A DNA stretch of 64,000 bases from Ferriphaselus amnicola (GTDB lineage: Bacteria; Pseudomonadota; Gammaproteobacteria; Burkholderiales; Gallionellaceae), in assembly GCF_000974685.2 (NCBI RefSeq), contig NZ_AP018738.1:2046001-2110000 (forward strand), written 5' to 3'. The translations under genes were made by a program, and so were the position numbers. A model generated the notes under the pieces. That model searched no databases and was not told the DNA's origin. It saw nothing but the letters and a program-made list of their open reading frames with translations. The first letter of the stretch is position 1, and each line of letters starts with the position of its first letter. This document shows positions 20,387 to 27,662 of the stretch, in pieces.

Positions 20387-20417
20387 GGCGCAATGCCAGT
20401 TGCTTATTGCGCCCTAC
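20387..20417 (-). repeat. REP-like palindromic module, copy 1
   Basis: On the minus strand it reads GTAG, then GGCGCAAT, an 11 nt loop, then ATTGCGCC. The 8 bp arms (20387-20394 and 20406-20413) are perfect. A GTAG head followed by a palindrome is the hallmark of REP elements. A second copy lies at 47785-47815, and similarity extends about 13 bp further on the tail side (GCAYGGTTAAAA). The module contains the stop codon of the orphan gene that reads into it. Confidence 0.7.
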
Positions 20418-21213
20418 CTAGGTCATTTAACGCTCTCACTACCTCTGTTATTTCCTCTTCAGAGGAAATACCCTGACTTACGGCAAGAAAGGAAATAAGT
20501 GTAAATGGCTTTCCGCTCTTTGCAGCAGCGTAAGCCTTGTGGTGCCCATCGATAAGGTAATGTGCTAGACACCAATGGCTCGTGATGTCTTGCTCTCTAT
20601 CCCAATCCGCAGGTGACTTGATGTCGAGGATACTGATACTCACAGCGGATGGCATTTCATTGTTGTTATATGCAGCCTCGTATTCTGCCAAGCGCCTCTG
20701 ATCTAACCAATTGTGCGGAAACATCGGAACTAAGAATTCGAATAGACCCCGACCCTCTTTCATCGATTTTGTCCGAAGACGGTAATACTCGGTCTTTGGG
20801 AAGTGGGGCATACCCCAAAAGCCATTGACTCCCCACAGCGCCACCTGTTCGTCTGCGAAGTAGTCTGACTCTTCTCCTGGCTTCACCAAGCGAGGCCGGA
20901 CGTCTTGTAGCAACAACTTGTACTTGCCGTCTGGAACGATTAGCGCTAACGCTTGGACGATAGAAGGGGCAAGATTCCGAACACCTTTATTAAGAGCATC
21001 AACAACTACCTCGGAATTTACGCTTTTGTTGGCACCCTCTAGACGCTCAAAAAAGAATGAACATGTTTCGCACACGTTGCCAATATGGAAAGCCTTCTTC
21101 CCATCAATTGTCAAGTATCGATCCCACACCTTCCAGTTGCCACCGCCCTCGGTTGTGAACCCGATGATGCTGGATGATCCACTGACTTCTAGCTCTGACG
21201 TTTCAAACAACAT
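20404..21213 (-). CDS. Orphan protein with ParB/Srx-like C-terminal motif
   Basis: A 269-residue soluble protein without a family I recognise. It has a Cys pair in NVCETCSFFFERLEG (about residues 47-61). The C-terminal segment AHYLIDGHHKAYAAAKSGK resembles the DGHHR-type nucleotide motif of ParB/sulfiredoxin folds, so a phosphate-binding or nuclease-like role is possible but unproven. Base composition is visibly more AT-rich than its neighbours, and it splits panC from panB, suggesting acquisition. Its last three codons and TAA (Arg-Ala-Gln-stop) lie within a palindromic module shared with 47.8 kb. Confidence 0.7.
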   Translation of the reverse strand: MLFETSELEVSGSSSIIGFTTEGGGNWKVWDRYLTIDGKKAFHIGNVCETCSFFFERLEGANKSVNSEVVVDALNKGVRNLAPSIVQALALIVPDGKYKLLLQDVRPRLVKPGEESDYFADEQVALWGVNGFWGMPHFPKTEYYRLRTKSMKEGRGLFEFLVPMFPHNWLDQRRLAEYEAAYNNNEMPSAVSISILDIKSPADWDREQDITSHWCLAHYLIDGHHKAYAAAKSGKPFTLISFLAVSQGISSEEEITEVVRALNDLGRAQ

Positions 21214-21310
21214 AGGTACTCAGCTGATGAGGGCTAACGCGCAATTTATACAGCAATCCAAGGATTGATAATAAGCGCGAACTTGAGACGCACGTGGTGA
21301 GATTCCGCCT

Positions 21311-22102
21311 TCAAAACCCATGCTCCTTCGCCGGAAACTCCCCTGCCTTCACTTCCCTCACATACCCCCCCACCGCCTCAGCGATAGAGGTCGCTCCCGC
21401 CATAAAACTCTTAACAAACCTTGCCTTCTTCCCCGGAAACACATCCAACATATCGTGCAGCACCAGCACTTGCCCGGAGCATCCCGCGCCTGCGCCGATA
21501 CCAATGGTAGGAATGTTCAGATTGGCAGTGATCTCTTCCGCCAAAATAGCCGGAACCATTTCCAGCACCAACATCCCCGCCCCTGCCTGCTCCAGTTCGC
21601 GGGCGGCTTCGATGAGTTCCAATGCCTGTTTCTGCTCGCGGCCTTGCACGCGGTAGCCGCCGAGTTGGTGGACGGATTGCGGGGTAAGGCCGAGGTGAGC
21701 GCAGACAGGGATGCCGCGCCGGGTGAGGAATTCGACGGTGGCGACCATCTCACTGCCACCTTCTAATTTAACCATCTGCGCACCCGCCGCCATCAGCCGA
21801 GCGGCATTCTCGAACGTCTTTTCCGGGCTAACTTGCGAGGTGCCGAACGGTAGGTCGGCAACGATGAAGGCTTGCTTCGCGCCACGCGCCACGCATCCGG
21901 TGTGATACACCATGTCGTCCAGCGACACAGGCAGGGTAGTCTCGTGGCCTTGCAACACCATGCCGAGCGAATCGCCGACCAGCAGCACGTCCACGCCCTG
22001 CGCTTCCAGCAGCGCAGCGAAACTGGCATCGTAACAAGTCAGCACGGCGATCTTTTCGCCCTTGCTGCGCATGGTTTGCAAATTGGTCAGCGTTGTTCGC
22101 AT
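21311..22102 (-). CDS. panB: 3-methyl-2-oxobutanoate hydroxymethyltransferase
   Basis: First step of pantothenate synthesis: adds a hydroxymethyl group from methylene-THF to ketoisovalerate. 263 residues, a decameric TIM-barrel type. Motifs include [20 protein letters not shown], the metal-binding [30 protein letters not shown] and [20 protein letters not shown]. Its start shares a base with the kinase stop (TGATG at 22100-22104), so it is coupled to the upstream folK-dgk pair. Confidence 0.96.
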   Translation of the reverse strand: MRTTLTNLQTMRSKGEKIAVLTCYDASFAALLEAQGVDVLLVGDSLGMVLQGHETTLPVSLDDMVYHTGCVARGAKQAFIVADLPFGTSQVSPEKTFENAARLMAAGAQMVKLEGGSEMVATVEFLTRRGIPVCAHLGLTPQSVHQLGGYRVQGREQKQALELIEAARELEQAGAGMLVLEMVPAILAEEITANLNIPTIGIGAGAGCSGQVLVLHDMLDVFPGKKARFVKSFMAGATSIAEAVGGYVREVKAGEFPAKEHGF

Positions 22103-22743
22103 CAGGCCCCCACGTTGAAATATTCCCGCGCTCCGCGCATCTGCTTGATGCGCTCCATCAACATGGCAAAGTCGTCCGCCTTGTCCACGAAATTGAGGTT
22201 TTCGCTATTCACCACGAACACCGGCGCGGCATCGTAATGGTAGAAGAAATCGCTGTAAGCTTGCGATAGACGGGTGAGATAGCTGTCAGAGATCGGCCGC
22301 TCGTAAGGGTTGGCGCGACGATGGACGCGCTCGATCAGTGTCTCCGGTGCGGCTTGCAAATAGATCACTAGGTCGGGCGCGGGCACCTGCGGCGCGAGGT
22401 GGCGAAACACGTTCTGGTAGAGCATGAATTCGTCGTCGTGCAGGTTGAGGCGGGCAAACAACTCGTCCTTGGCGAACAGGTAGTCGGATACTGTGTTGAC
22501 CTCGAACATACCCGCTTGTGTCAGCTGTTTCATCTCGGTGATACGCTGAAACAGAAAGGACAGCTGGGTGGACAAGGCATAGCGCGCCGGATCGAGGTAG
22601 AAGCGCTCCAGAAAGGGGTTGGCTTCCGGCTTCTCGAACAGCGTGGTTGCGCCAGTGTGCGCGGCCAGCTTGCGCGCGAGGCTGGTCTTGCCCACGCCGA
22701 TGGGACCTTCGACGACGATGTGGCGATATTTATCCAGCGACAT
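22102..22743 (-). CDS. Deoxynucleoside kinase (dGK/dCK family)
   Basis: A 213-residue kinase starting [21 protein letters not shown]-loop [11 protein letters not shown] near residue 13. [20 protein letters not shown], a [11 protein letters not shown] segment with the DR/E substrate region, and the lid [11 protein letters not shown] complete the family pattern. It phosphorylates deoxynucleosides for salvage; the exact base is not readable. The folK-dgk-panB order is common in betaproteobacteria. The start is set inside the end of folK (14 bp overlap). Confidence 0.88.
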   Translation of the reverse strand: MSLDKYRHIVVEGPIGVGKTSLARKLAAHTGATTLFEKPEANPFLERFYLDPARYALSTQLSFLFQRITEMKQLTQAGMFEVNTVSDYLFAKDELFARLNLHDDEFMLYQNVFRHLAPQVPAPDLVIYLQAAPETLIERVHRRANPYERPISDSYLTRLSQAYSDFFYHYDAAPVFVVNSENLNFVDKADDFAMLMERIKQMRGAREYFNVGA

Positions 22744-23224
22744 CTTGCATCCGCTCCAGTGATTGATCGCTACAGTTTTGCATGGCCTCTGCCGCCCTCC
22801 CGACGCCCGGGATCTCGCAGTCCGGCGCGATCTCCAACAGCGGCAACAGCACAAAGGCGCGCTTATGCATCTCGGGATGCGGCACGGTCAGGCCGTGCTC
22901 ATGGTGTTGCAAATCGTCGTACAGCAGCACGTCCAGATCCAGCGTTCGCGGCGAATTGAGGAACTCGCGGGTACGGCCGTTGACCTGCTCCAACGCCAGC
23001 AGCGCATCCAGCAGCGCATGTGCGCCTAAGCCCGTCTCGACTTTCGCCACGGCATTGATAAAATCCGGCTGATCGAGGTAACCCACTGGCGCGCTGCGGT
23101 ACAACGAGGATTGAGCCAGCAGGCGGGTTTGCGGCAAGGTGTCGAGTGCGCGCAATGCCCCGCGAACCTGCGCCGCTGGGTCAGCCAGATTGCTGCCCAG
23201 TCCGATGTAAGCGATGTGCGCCAT
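22730..23224 (-). CDS. folK: 6-hydroxymethyl-7,8-dihydropterin pyrophosphokinase (HPPK)
   Basis: Transfers pyrophosphate from ATP to hydroxymethyldihydropterin in folate synthesis. 164 residues: YIGLGSNLADPAAQVRGAL, SSLYRSAPVGYLDQPDFINA, the metal motif RTLDLDVLLYDD, and VPHPEMHKRAFVLLPLLEI. It overlaps the kinase start downstream and begins 2 bp after the pcnB stop, so pcnB-folK-dgk-panB is an operon. Confidence 0.96.
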   Translation of the reverse strand: MAHIAYIGLGSNLADPAAQVRGALRALDTLPQTRLLAQSSLYRSAPVGYLDQPDFINAVAKVETGLGAHALLDALLALEQVNGRTREFLNSPRTLDLDVLLYDDLQHHEHGLTVPHPEMHKRAFVLLPLLEIAPDCEIPGVGRAAEAMQNCSDQSLERMQDVAG

Positions 23225-23226
23225 GA

Positions 23227-24585
23227 TTACTCCGCCACAGCGTCCGGTGTGGCAGCCGGTGCGCCGTTGGCCGGTTTTTTGCGGCGACGGCGTTTCTTCT
23301 TCGCAGCCAAGCCGTTGTCCGGCATCAGCATCTCGGCACGACGCTCATCCGAGGCATCCTGAAACTCGTCCCACCACTCGCCCAATTCGGCATCGGCCTC
23401 ACCGCTACGGCAACGCAACACCAAGAAATCGTAAGCGCCACGGAAGCGCGGCTGCTCCAGCAAACGATAAGGCCGCTGGCCGCTGCGCTGCTCCAGACGC
23501 GGTTGCAACAACCACAGTTCCTTCATCGTCACGTCGTAACGGCGCGGAATGGCGAGCTTCTTACGCTGGCGCTCCAGCACGATCTCCATCGCTTCGTTCA
23601 ACGCAGGCAAGGAACGCTCACCCGACTCCATGCGCTTGTTCCAGACCGTCAGCACTTCGTGCCACAGCAGCGCGGCAAACAGAAACGCAGGCGACGTCGG
23701 CTTGTCGTCGCGGATGCGCTGGTCGGTGTTCTCCAGCGCCAGCATGACGAAACGCTCGCCCATCGGCTGCTCCAGGATCACGTCCAGCATCGGCAACAAG
23801 CCGTGGTGCAGGTGCATGGCGCGCAATTTTTTGATGCACTCGACCGCATGGCCGGACAGCAGCAGCTTGAGCATCTCGTCCAGCAGCCGCGCCTCAGGCA
23901 CGTTGCTCAGTAGTTCCTTCATACCGAAGATGGGCTGGGCGGTAGCCGGATCGATAGTCATGCCCAGCTTGGCTGAGAGACGAACCGCGCGCAACATGCG
24001 CACCGGATCTTCGCGGTAGCGGGTAGCGGGGTCGCCGATCATGCGCAGCACGTTGGCGCGCACATCGTCCACACCGTGGTGGTAGTCGAAGATCTCTTGG
24101 GTGGTCGGGTCGTAGAACAGGCCGTTGGCGGTGAAGTCACGCCGAGCGGCATCTTGCTCCATGTTGCCGAATTCGTTGTCGCGCAGAATGCGGCCATGCG
24201 CGTCGGTCTGCGCCTCTTCCGCTTCCAATGCGCGACGGAAGGTGGACACCTCGACCGTCTCCTGCCCGAACATCACGTGCACCAGTCGGAAGCGACGACC
24301 GATGATATGGGCGCGGCGGAACACGCGCTTCACTTCTTCCGGCGTGGCATCGGTGGCAACATCGAAATCCTTGGGGTCGCGCTTGAGCAGCAGATCGCGC
24401 ACTGCGCCGCCGACCACGTAGGCTTTGAATCCAGCGGCCTGCAAGCCATCGGTGACGCGCTTCGCGCCGTAGCTGATGCCGTCGCGGCTGACACCGTGCT
24501 CGGCGAACGGGATCGCGTGGCTCATGCCCACGGACTTGGCTTTGGCCGACCTGCCGAATACGCGCTTGAACAGTTTTCTAATCAT
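23227..24585 (-). CDS. pcnB: Poly(A) polymerase I
   Basis: Adds 3' poly(A) tails that promote RNA decay. 452 residues. The class II nucleotidyltransferase core is VVGGAVRDLLLKRDPKDFD with the catalytic Asp pair, then FRRAHIIGRRFRLVHV, TARRDFTANGLFYDP and REDPVRMLRAVR-type motifs. The C-terminal tail is basic (KKKRRRRKKPA), as in PcnB and unlike CCA-adding enzymes. First gene of the pcnB-folK-dgk-panB operon. Confidence 0.95.
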   Translation of the reverse strand: MIRKLFKRVFGRSAKAKSVGMSHAIPFAEHGVSRDGISYGAKRVTDGLQAAGFKAYVVGGAVRDLLLKRDPKDFDVATDATPEEVKRVFRRAHIIGRRFRLVHVMFGQETVEVSTFRRALEAEEAQTDAHGRILRDNEFGNMEQDAARRDFTANGLFYDPTTQEIFDYHHGVDDVRANVLRMIGDPATRYREDPVRMLRAVRLSAKLGMTIDPATAQPIFGMKELLSNVPEARLLDEMLKLLLSGHAVECIKKLRAMHLHHGLLPMLDVILEQPMGERFVMLALENTDQRIRDDKPTSPAFLFAALLWHEVLTVWNKRMESGERSLPALNEAMEIVLERQRKKLAIPRRYDVTMKELWLLQPRLEQRSGQRPYRLLEQPRFRGAYDFLVLRCRSGEADAELGEWWDEFQDASDERRAEMLMPDNGLAAKKKRRRRKKPANGAPAATPDAVAE

Positions 24586-24628
24586 GGAGTTCGTTGATGT
24601 TGGGATGCGGCGTCAAAATGACGCGCGA

Positions 24629-25384
24629 TTATACACCGGGAAGAAAACAGCGCTCCCCTTCCACCTCGGCCACCCGCAGACGGCACTGGTAAAGCGCTTC
24701 TAGATGTTCGCATGTCAGCAACTCAGCGCTCGCCCCCGCCAGCACTTGACCATCTGGGAACATCAGCAGCAGGTGGTCGCAGCAACGCTGCGCCCATAGC
24801 AGATCGTGCAGCACCATGAACACGGCTCGCGACTTCATGCCAGAAAGTAGTTCCATCACCTGCGCCTGATGGCGTAGATCAAGGTGCTGTAAGGGTTCGT
24901 CGAGCAATAGACATTGCGCTTGCTGCGCCAGTAATTGAGCGATGGCGGCACGCTGGCGTTCGCCACCGGAAAGCTGGTTGAGCGGACGCTGCGCCAGTTC
25001 GCTCAAGTCCATCGCCGCCATCGCTTGTCTCGCGATGGCTTCATCGTCGGTTCTGTAGCCGAACAAGGCGCGGCGGTGCGGGAAGCGTCCCAGCAGCACA
25101 TAGTCCAGCACCGAGCCCCAAAATTCGCCGCCCTCGCTTTGCAGCAGCACCCCCAGTTGCTGCGCTAATTCGCGGCGCGGAATGTTGGTCAACAGCGATT
25201 TCCCCCAGCGAACTTCGCCTGAATCAGGCTGATGCAATCCAGCCAAGGTGCGCAGCAAGGTGGACTTACCCGCGCCATTCTGTCCCAGCACGCCCCAGCA
25301 TTCGCCGGACTGTACGGCAAAACTCAGTTCACGGCAGACGGTCTTGCCGCCCATACTCACCGTGAGGCTACGCGCTTCCAGCAT
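24629..25384 (-). CDS. ABC transporter ATP-binding protein, BtuD/FecE type
   Basis: A 251-residue ATPase powering the adjacent FecCD/BtuC-type permease. The start MLEARSLTVSMGGKTVC shares a base with the permease stop (TGATG at 25382-25386). Walker A GQNGAGKSTLL, signature LSGGERQRAAIAQ, Walker B LLLDEPLQHLD and switch VLHDLLWAQR are intact. The substrate is a cobalamin or ferric siderophore class compound and cannot be fixed without the binding protein, which is not in the window. Confidence 0.87.
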   Translation of the reverse strand: MLEARSLTVSMGGKTVCRELSFAVQSGECWGVLGQNGAGKSTLLRTLAGLHQPDSGEVRWGKSLLTNIPRRELAQQLGVLLQSEGGEFWGSVLDYVLLGRFPHRRALFGYRTDDEAIARQAMAAMDLSELAQRPLNQLSGGERQRAAIAQLLAQQAQCLLLDEPLQHLDLRHQAQVMELLSGMKSRAVFMVLHDLLWAQRCCDHLLLMFPDGQVLAGASAELLTCEHLEALYQCRLRVAEVEGERCFLPGV

Positions 25385-26343
25385 CACGCCCGCCTTCCCA
25401 GCAACCATAACAGCACCGGCACGCCGAGCAAGGCGGAGAAGATGCCGACCGGCAGTTGCAGCGGCGACCACAAAGAGCGTGCCAACGTGTCAGCCAGCAC
25501 GAGAAAGCTGCCGCCTAGCAGCACGGCACACGGGATCAGCCAGCGATGCGCCGACACCCCCAGCAAGCGGATCGCGTGCGGCACCAGCAAGCCGACGAAG
25601 CCGATGCTTCCGCCGAGTTGCAGTGCCGCCACGGTGAGCAGCGCGGCAGCGAAATACAACGCGGCCTGCCAGCGCGTGACGGCCAAACCAAGCGCGGCGG
25701 CCTTGTCACGCCCGCCTGCCAACACATCCAGTCCGCCCGCCGCCAGCGTCGCCACCACGCTGACGACCAGCAATACCAACCAAGCTGGCTCCAAGCCTTG
25801 CGGCTGCGACAGATCGCCCATCAGCCAGAACAACATGCCTTTCACCTGCTCGGCTTGTGCCAGCGTCAACAACAAGCTGACCAATGCGCCACATCCGGCG
25901 GAAAGCACTACGCCAGTGAGCAGCAAACGGTAGAGGTTGCGCTCACCGTGGCGAAAGCCCAGGCCGAACACGACCACAATCGCCAGCAGTGCGCCAGCCA
26001 AAGAAGCGCCCTGTTCCGCCAGCAATCCCGCGCCCAACAACATCGCTGCCAACGCGCCCACTGCCGCCCCACCAGATACGCCGAGGATGTAGGGATCGGC
26101 CAGCGGGTTGCGCAACAGCGCTTGCAACAACACGCCCGCCAAGCTCAACAGCCCGCCGCAAGCGAACGCCGCCAACACGCGCGGCAAGCGCAATTCCTGA
26201 ACGATCTGCGCAGCCTCACCCCGACCCAATAAGCCGAGCCAGACTTCGCCCGCCGACAGCGGCGACGAGCCACTCAGCAGCGCGCCGCACACAGACAGTG
26301 CAGCGACGAACAGCAGAAATATGAAAAGCCAGCGTGGATTCAT
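25384..26343 (-). CDS. FecCD/BtuC-family ABC importer permease
   Basis: A 319-residue permease with about ten membrane segments. Family motifs are LRLPRVLAAFACGGLLSLAG near the N-terminus, NPLADPYILGVSGGAAVGAL, and VGLLVPHAIRLLGVSAHRWL before the C-terminus. It forms the channel for vitamin B12, haem or iron-siderophore uptake with the ATPase encoded next. I saw no cobalamin riboswitch or Fur-box-like sequence in the 55 bp upstream, which holds the psiF terminator. Confidence 0.87.
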   Translation of the reverse strand: MNPRWLFIFLLFVAALSVCGALLSGSSPLSAGEVWLGLLGRGEAAQIVQELRLPRVLAAFACGGLLSLAGVLLQALLRNPLADPYILGVSGGAAVGALAAMLLGAGLLAEQGASLAGALLAIVVVFGLGFRHGERNLYRLLLTGVVLSAGCGALVSLLLTLAQAEQVKGMLFWLMGDLSQPQGLEPAWLVLLVVSVVATLAAGGLDVLAGGRDKAAALGLAVTRWQAALYFAAALLTVAALQLGGSIGFVGLLVPHAIRLLGVSAHRWLIPCAVLLGGSFLVLADTLARSLWSPLQLPVGIFSALLGVPVLLWLLGRRA

Positions 26344-26356
26344 CGTTTGGATAATG

Positions 26357-26380
26357 AAAAGGGCGCTAGACGCGCCCTCA
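26357..26380 (-). terminator. Rho-independent terminator of psiF
   Basis: Minus strand AGGGCGC, loop GTCTA, GCGCCCT (26360-26378), followed by TTTT. Perfect 7 bp stem, placed 20 bp past the psiF stop and before the permease gene. Confidence 0.8.
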
Positions 26381-26398
26381 ATGTTGAGTCAGCAGACA

Positions 26399-26686
26399 TC
26401 ACCCTTTCAGGCACTGGCTCATGAACGACTTGCGCTCATCGCCCTTCTTGCCCTCGGCCTGCTTATTGCAGTCCTTCATCTTGCTTTGTTGCTTACCCTT
26501 GCCACTTTCGGCGGCACCGCCGCTCAGACAAGACTTCATGAATGCCTTGCGTTCGTCGCCCTTGAGCGCTTTCTCCTTAGCATCCTTGTTGCACGTCTTC
26601 ATCTTCTCCTGCTGCGCGCCTGCGAATACGGCGGGTGCGACAGCCAAACTCGAACCCATCACTGCCAATGCGATCAATCGTTTCAT
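26399..26686 (-). CDS. PsiF-repeat exported protein
   Basis: A 95-residue secreted protein with a signal peptide (residues 1-22, cleavage near VFAGA). The mature part holds two tandem PsiF repeats, each of the form KMKxCNK...KGDERKxFMxxCL (about 28-60 and 68-94), with two conserved Cys per repeat. PsiF in E. coli belongs to the phosphate-starvation regulon; its biochemical role is unknown. I see no convincing Pho box in the gap to 26820. Confidence 0.85.
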   Translation of the reverse strand: MKRLIALAVMGSSLAVAPAVFAGAQQEKMKTCNKDAKEKALKGDERKAFMKSCLSGGAAESGKGKQQSKMKDCNKQAEGKKGDERKSFMSQCLKG

Positions 26687-26819
26687 GTTCGTCTCCTTGG
26701 TGGTCGGTTAACTTCAAATCAGACTAGCGCCTTGACGGCACCGCATTCATTATTAGGCACTTCAAAAAATAAAGCATTAAGCCCGAACGCCTATATCTAG
26801 CTACTCGCTGGCTAGACCC

Positions 26820-27479
26820 TTACCACTCCAGAACTGGCCACCCCGCCTGTTCGGCATAGGTACGTAGCGTAGCGTCAGGCTTCACCGCTACAGGCGTTTG
26901 CACCTTGGCCAACAAAGGCAAGTCGTTCAAGGAATCGCTGTAGAACGTAGATCGGTCGAAACTTGCCCAAGTCCAGCCGCTCTCCGCCAACCATTGCTCC
27001 AGCCGGGTGATCTTGCCTTCGCGAAAACTGGGTACGCCCGCCACACCGCCAGTGAATTCACCCTCCTTCTGCTCCGGTTCGGTTGCGATCAGGTATTCGA
27101 TGCCGAACTCCTGCGCAATGGGCGCGGTGACGAAGCTATTCGTCGCCGTGATAATGACGCACACATCGCCCGCATCGCGGTGCTTGGCAACTAAAGTTCG
27201 AGCCTGCGGCGTGATCATGGGCATGATCTTGTCGCGCATGAATTGCTGATGCCAGCCATCGAGCACATGGCGCGAATGACGTGACAGCGGCTTCAGCTGA
27301 AAGTCGAGAAACTCGTGGATGTCCAGCGTGCCCGCCTTGTACTGTTCATAGAAGTGCAGATTCTTCGCCTCGAACAATTCGCGGTCGAGTACGCCGATAG
27401 AAATGAGAAATTGCGACCATTCGAAGTCGCTATCGCCATCCAGTAGCGTGTTATCTAGATCAAATAGGGCAAGATTCAC
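26820..27479 (-). CDS. HAD-superfamily phosphatase, subfamily IB (SerB-like)
   Basis: A 219-residue HAD hydrolase. The start is taken as the GTG at 27477-27479, which follows GGAG by 7 nt and begins just before motif I, LALFDLDNTLLDGD. Motif II is in VCVIITATNSF, and motif III/IV is YSDSLNDLPLL. The helical cap between I and II fits HAD-IB enzymes related to phosphoserine phosphatase. A true serB or a histidinol-phosphate phosphatase role is possible; context does not decide. Confidence 0.85.
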   Translation of the reverse strand: MNLALFDLDNTLLDGDSDFEWSQFLISIGVLDRELFEAKNLHFYEQYKAGTLDIHEFLDFQLKPLSRHSRHVLDGWHQQFMRDKIMPMITPQARTLVAKHRDAGDVCVIITATNSFVTAPIAQEFGIEYLIATEPEQKEGEFTGGVAGVPSFREGKITRLEQWLAESGWTWASFDRSTFYSDSLNDLPLLAKVQTPVAVKPDATLRTYAEQAGWPVLEW

Positions 27480-27521
27480 AACAAAACTCCAATTATTCAG
27501 TAAAACTAACGCGTAAGCGGC

Positions 27522-27552
27522 TTGGCAATGCACGCTCGCATCGGGCTATAAT
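27522..27552 (+). promoter_or_regulatory. Sigma70-like promoter of the fimV-like gene
   Basis: A consensus TATAAT (27547-27552) with TTGGCA 19 bp upstream (27522-27527). The spacer is 2 bp longer than optimal. Start of transcription near 27559 implies a leader of about 100 nt. Confidence 0.6.
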
Positions 27553-27662
27553 GCCGCGCACAGGGAAAAGGCTGTTTCCGCGAGGGCGAACGATACCAGA
27601 TTCAAGCCACAGCGGAACGTGTCGGCACCAAAGCCCAGCCGCATAATAACCAAAGGGATGGC
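27553..27662 (+). promoter_or_regulatory. Potentially structured 5' leader of the fimV-like gene
   Basis: About 100 nt between a good promoter and the ATG. Nested complementary segments are visible: GGCTG with CAGCC on the outside and TTCCGC with GCGGAA inside. It ends in AAAGGG before the start codon. It contains CACAGGGAAAA and CACCAAAGCC, faintly recalling the c-di-GMP-I riboswitch, but the canonical tetraloop hairpin and second stem are not recognisable. I call it only a structured leader. Confidence 0.35.

Noticed and set aside
20375-20417. Integron attC site hypothesis for the shared module
   Set aside because: The 7 bp core boxes (RYYYAAC/GTTRRRY) and the usual L boxes are not met in either copy, and the length is too short. 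The GTAG-headed palindrome fits a REP element better.
26344-26398. Cobalamin riboswitch ahead of the BtuC-like permease
   Set aside because: Only 55 bp are available and they hold the psiF terminator; no B12-box sequence.
27553-27662. c-di-GMP-I (GEMM) riboswitch call
   Set aside because: Two short segments resemble conserved parts, but the GAAA-tetraloop stem, its receptor and the P1 pairing are not recognisable. Kept only as an unassigned leader.
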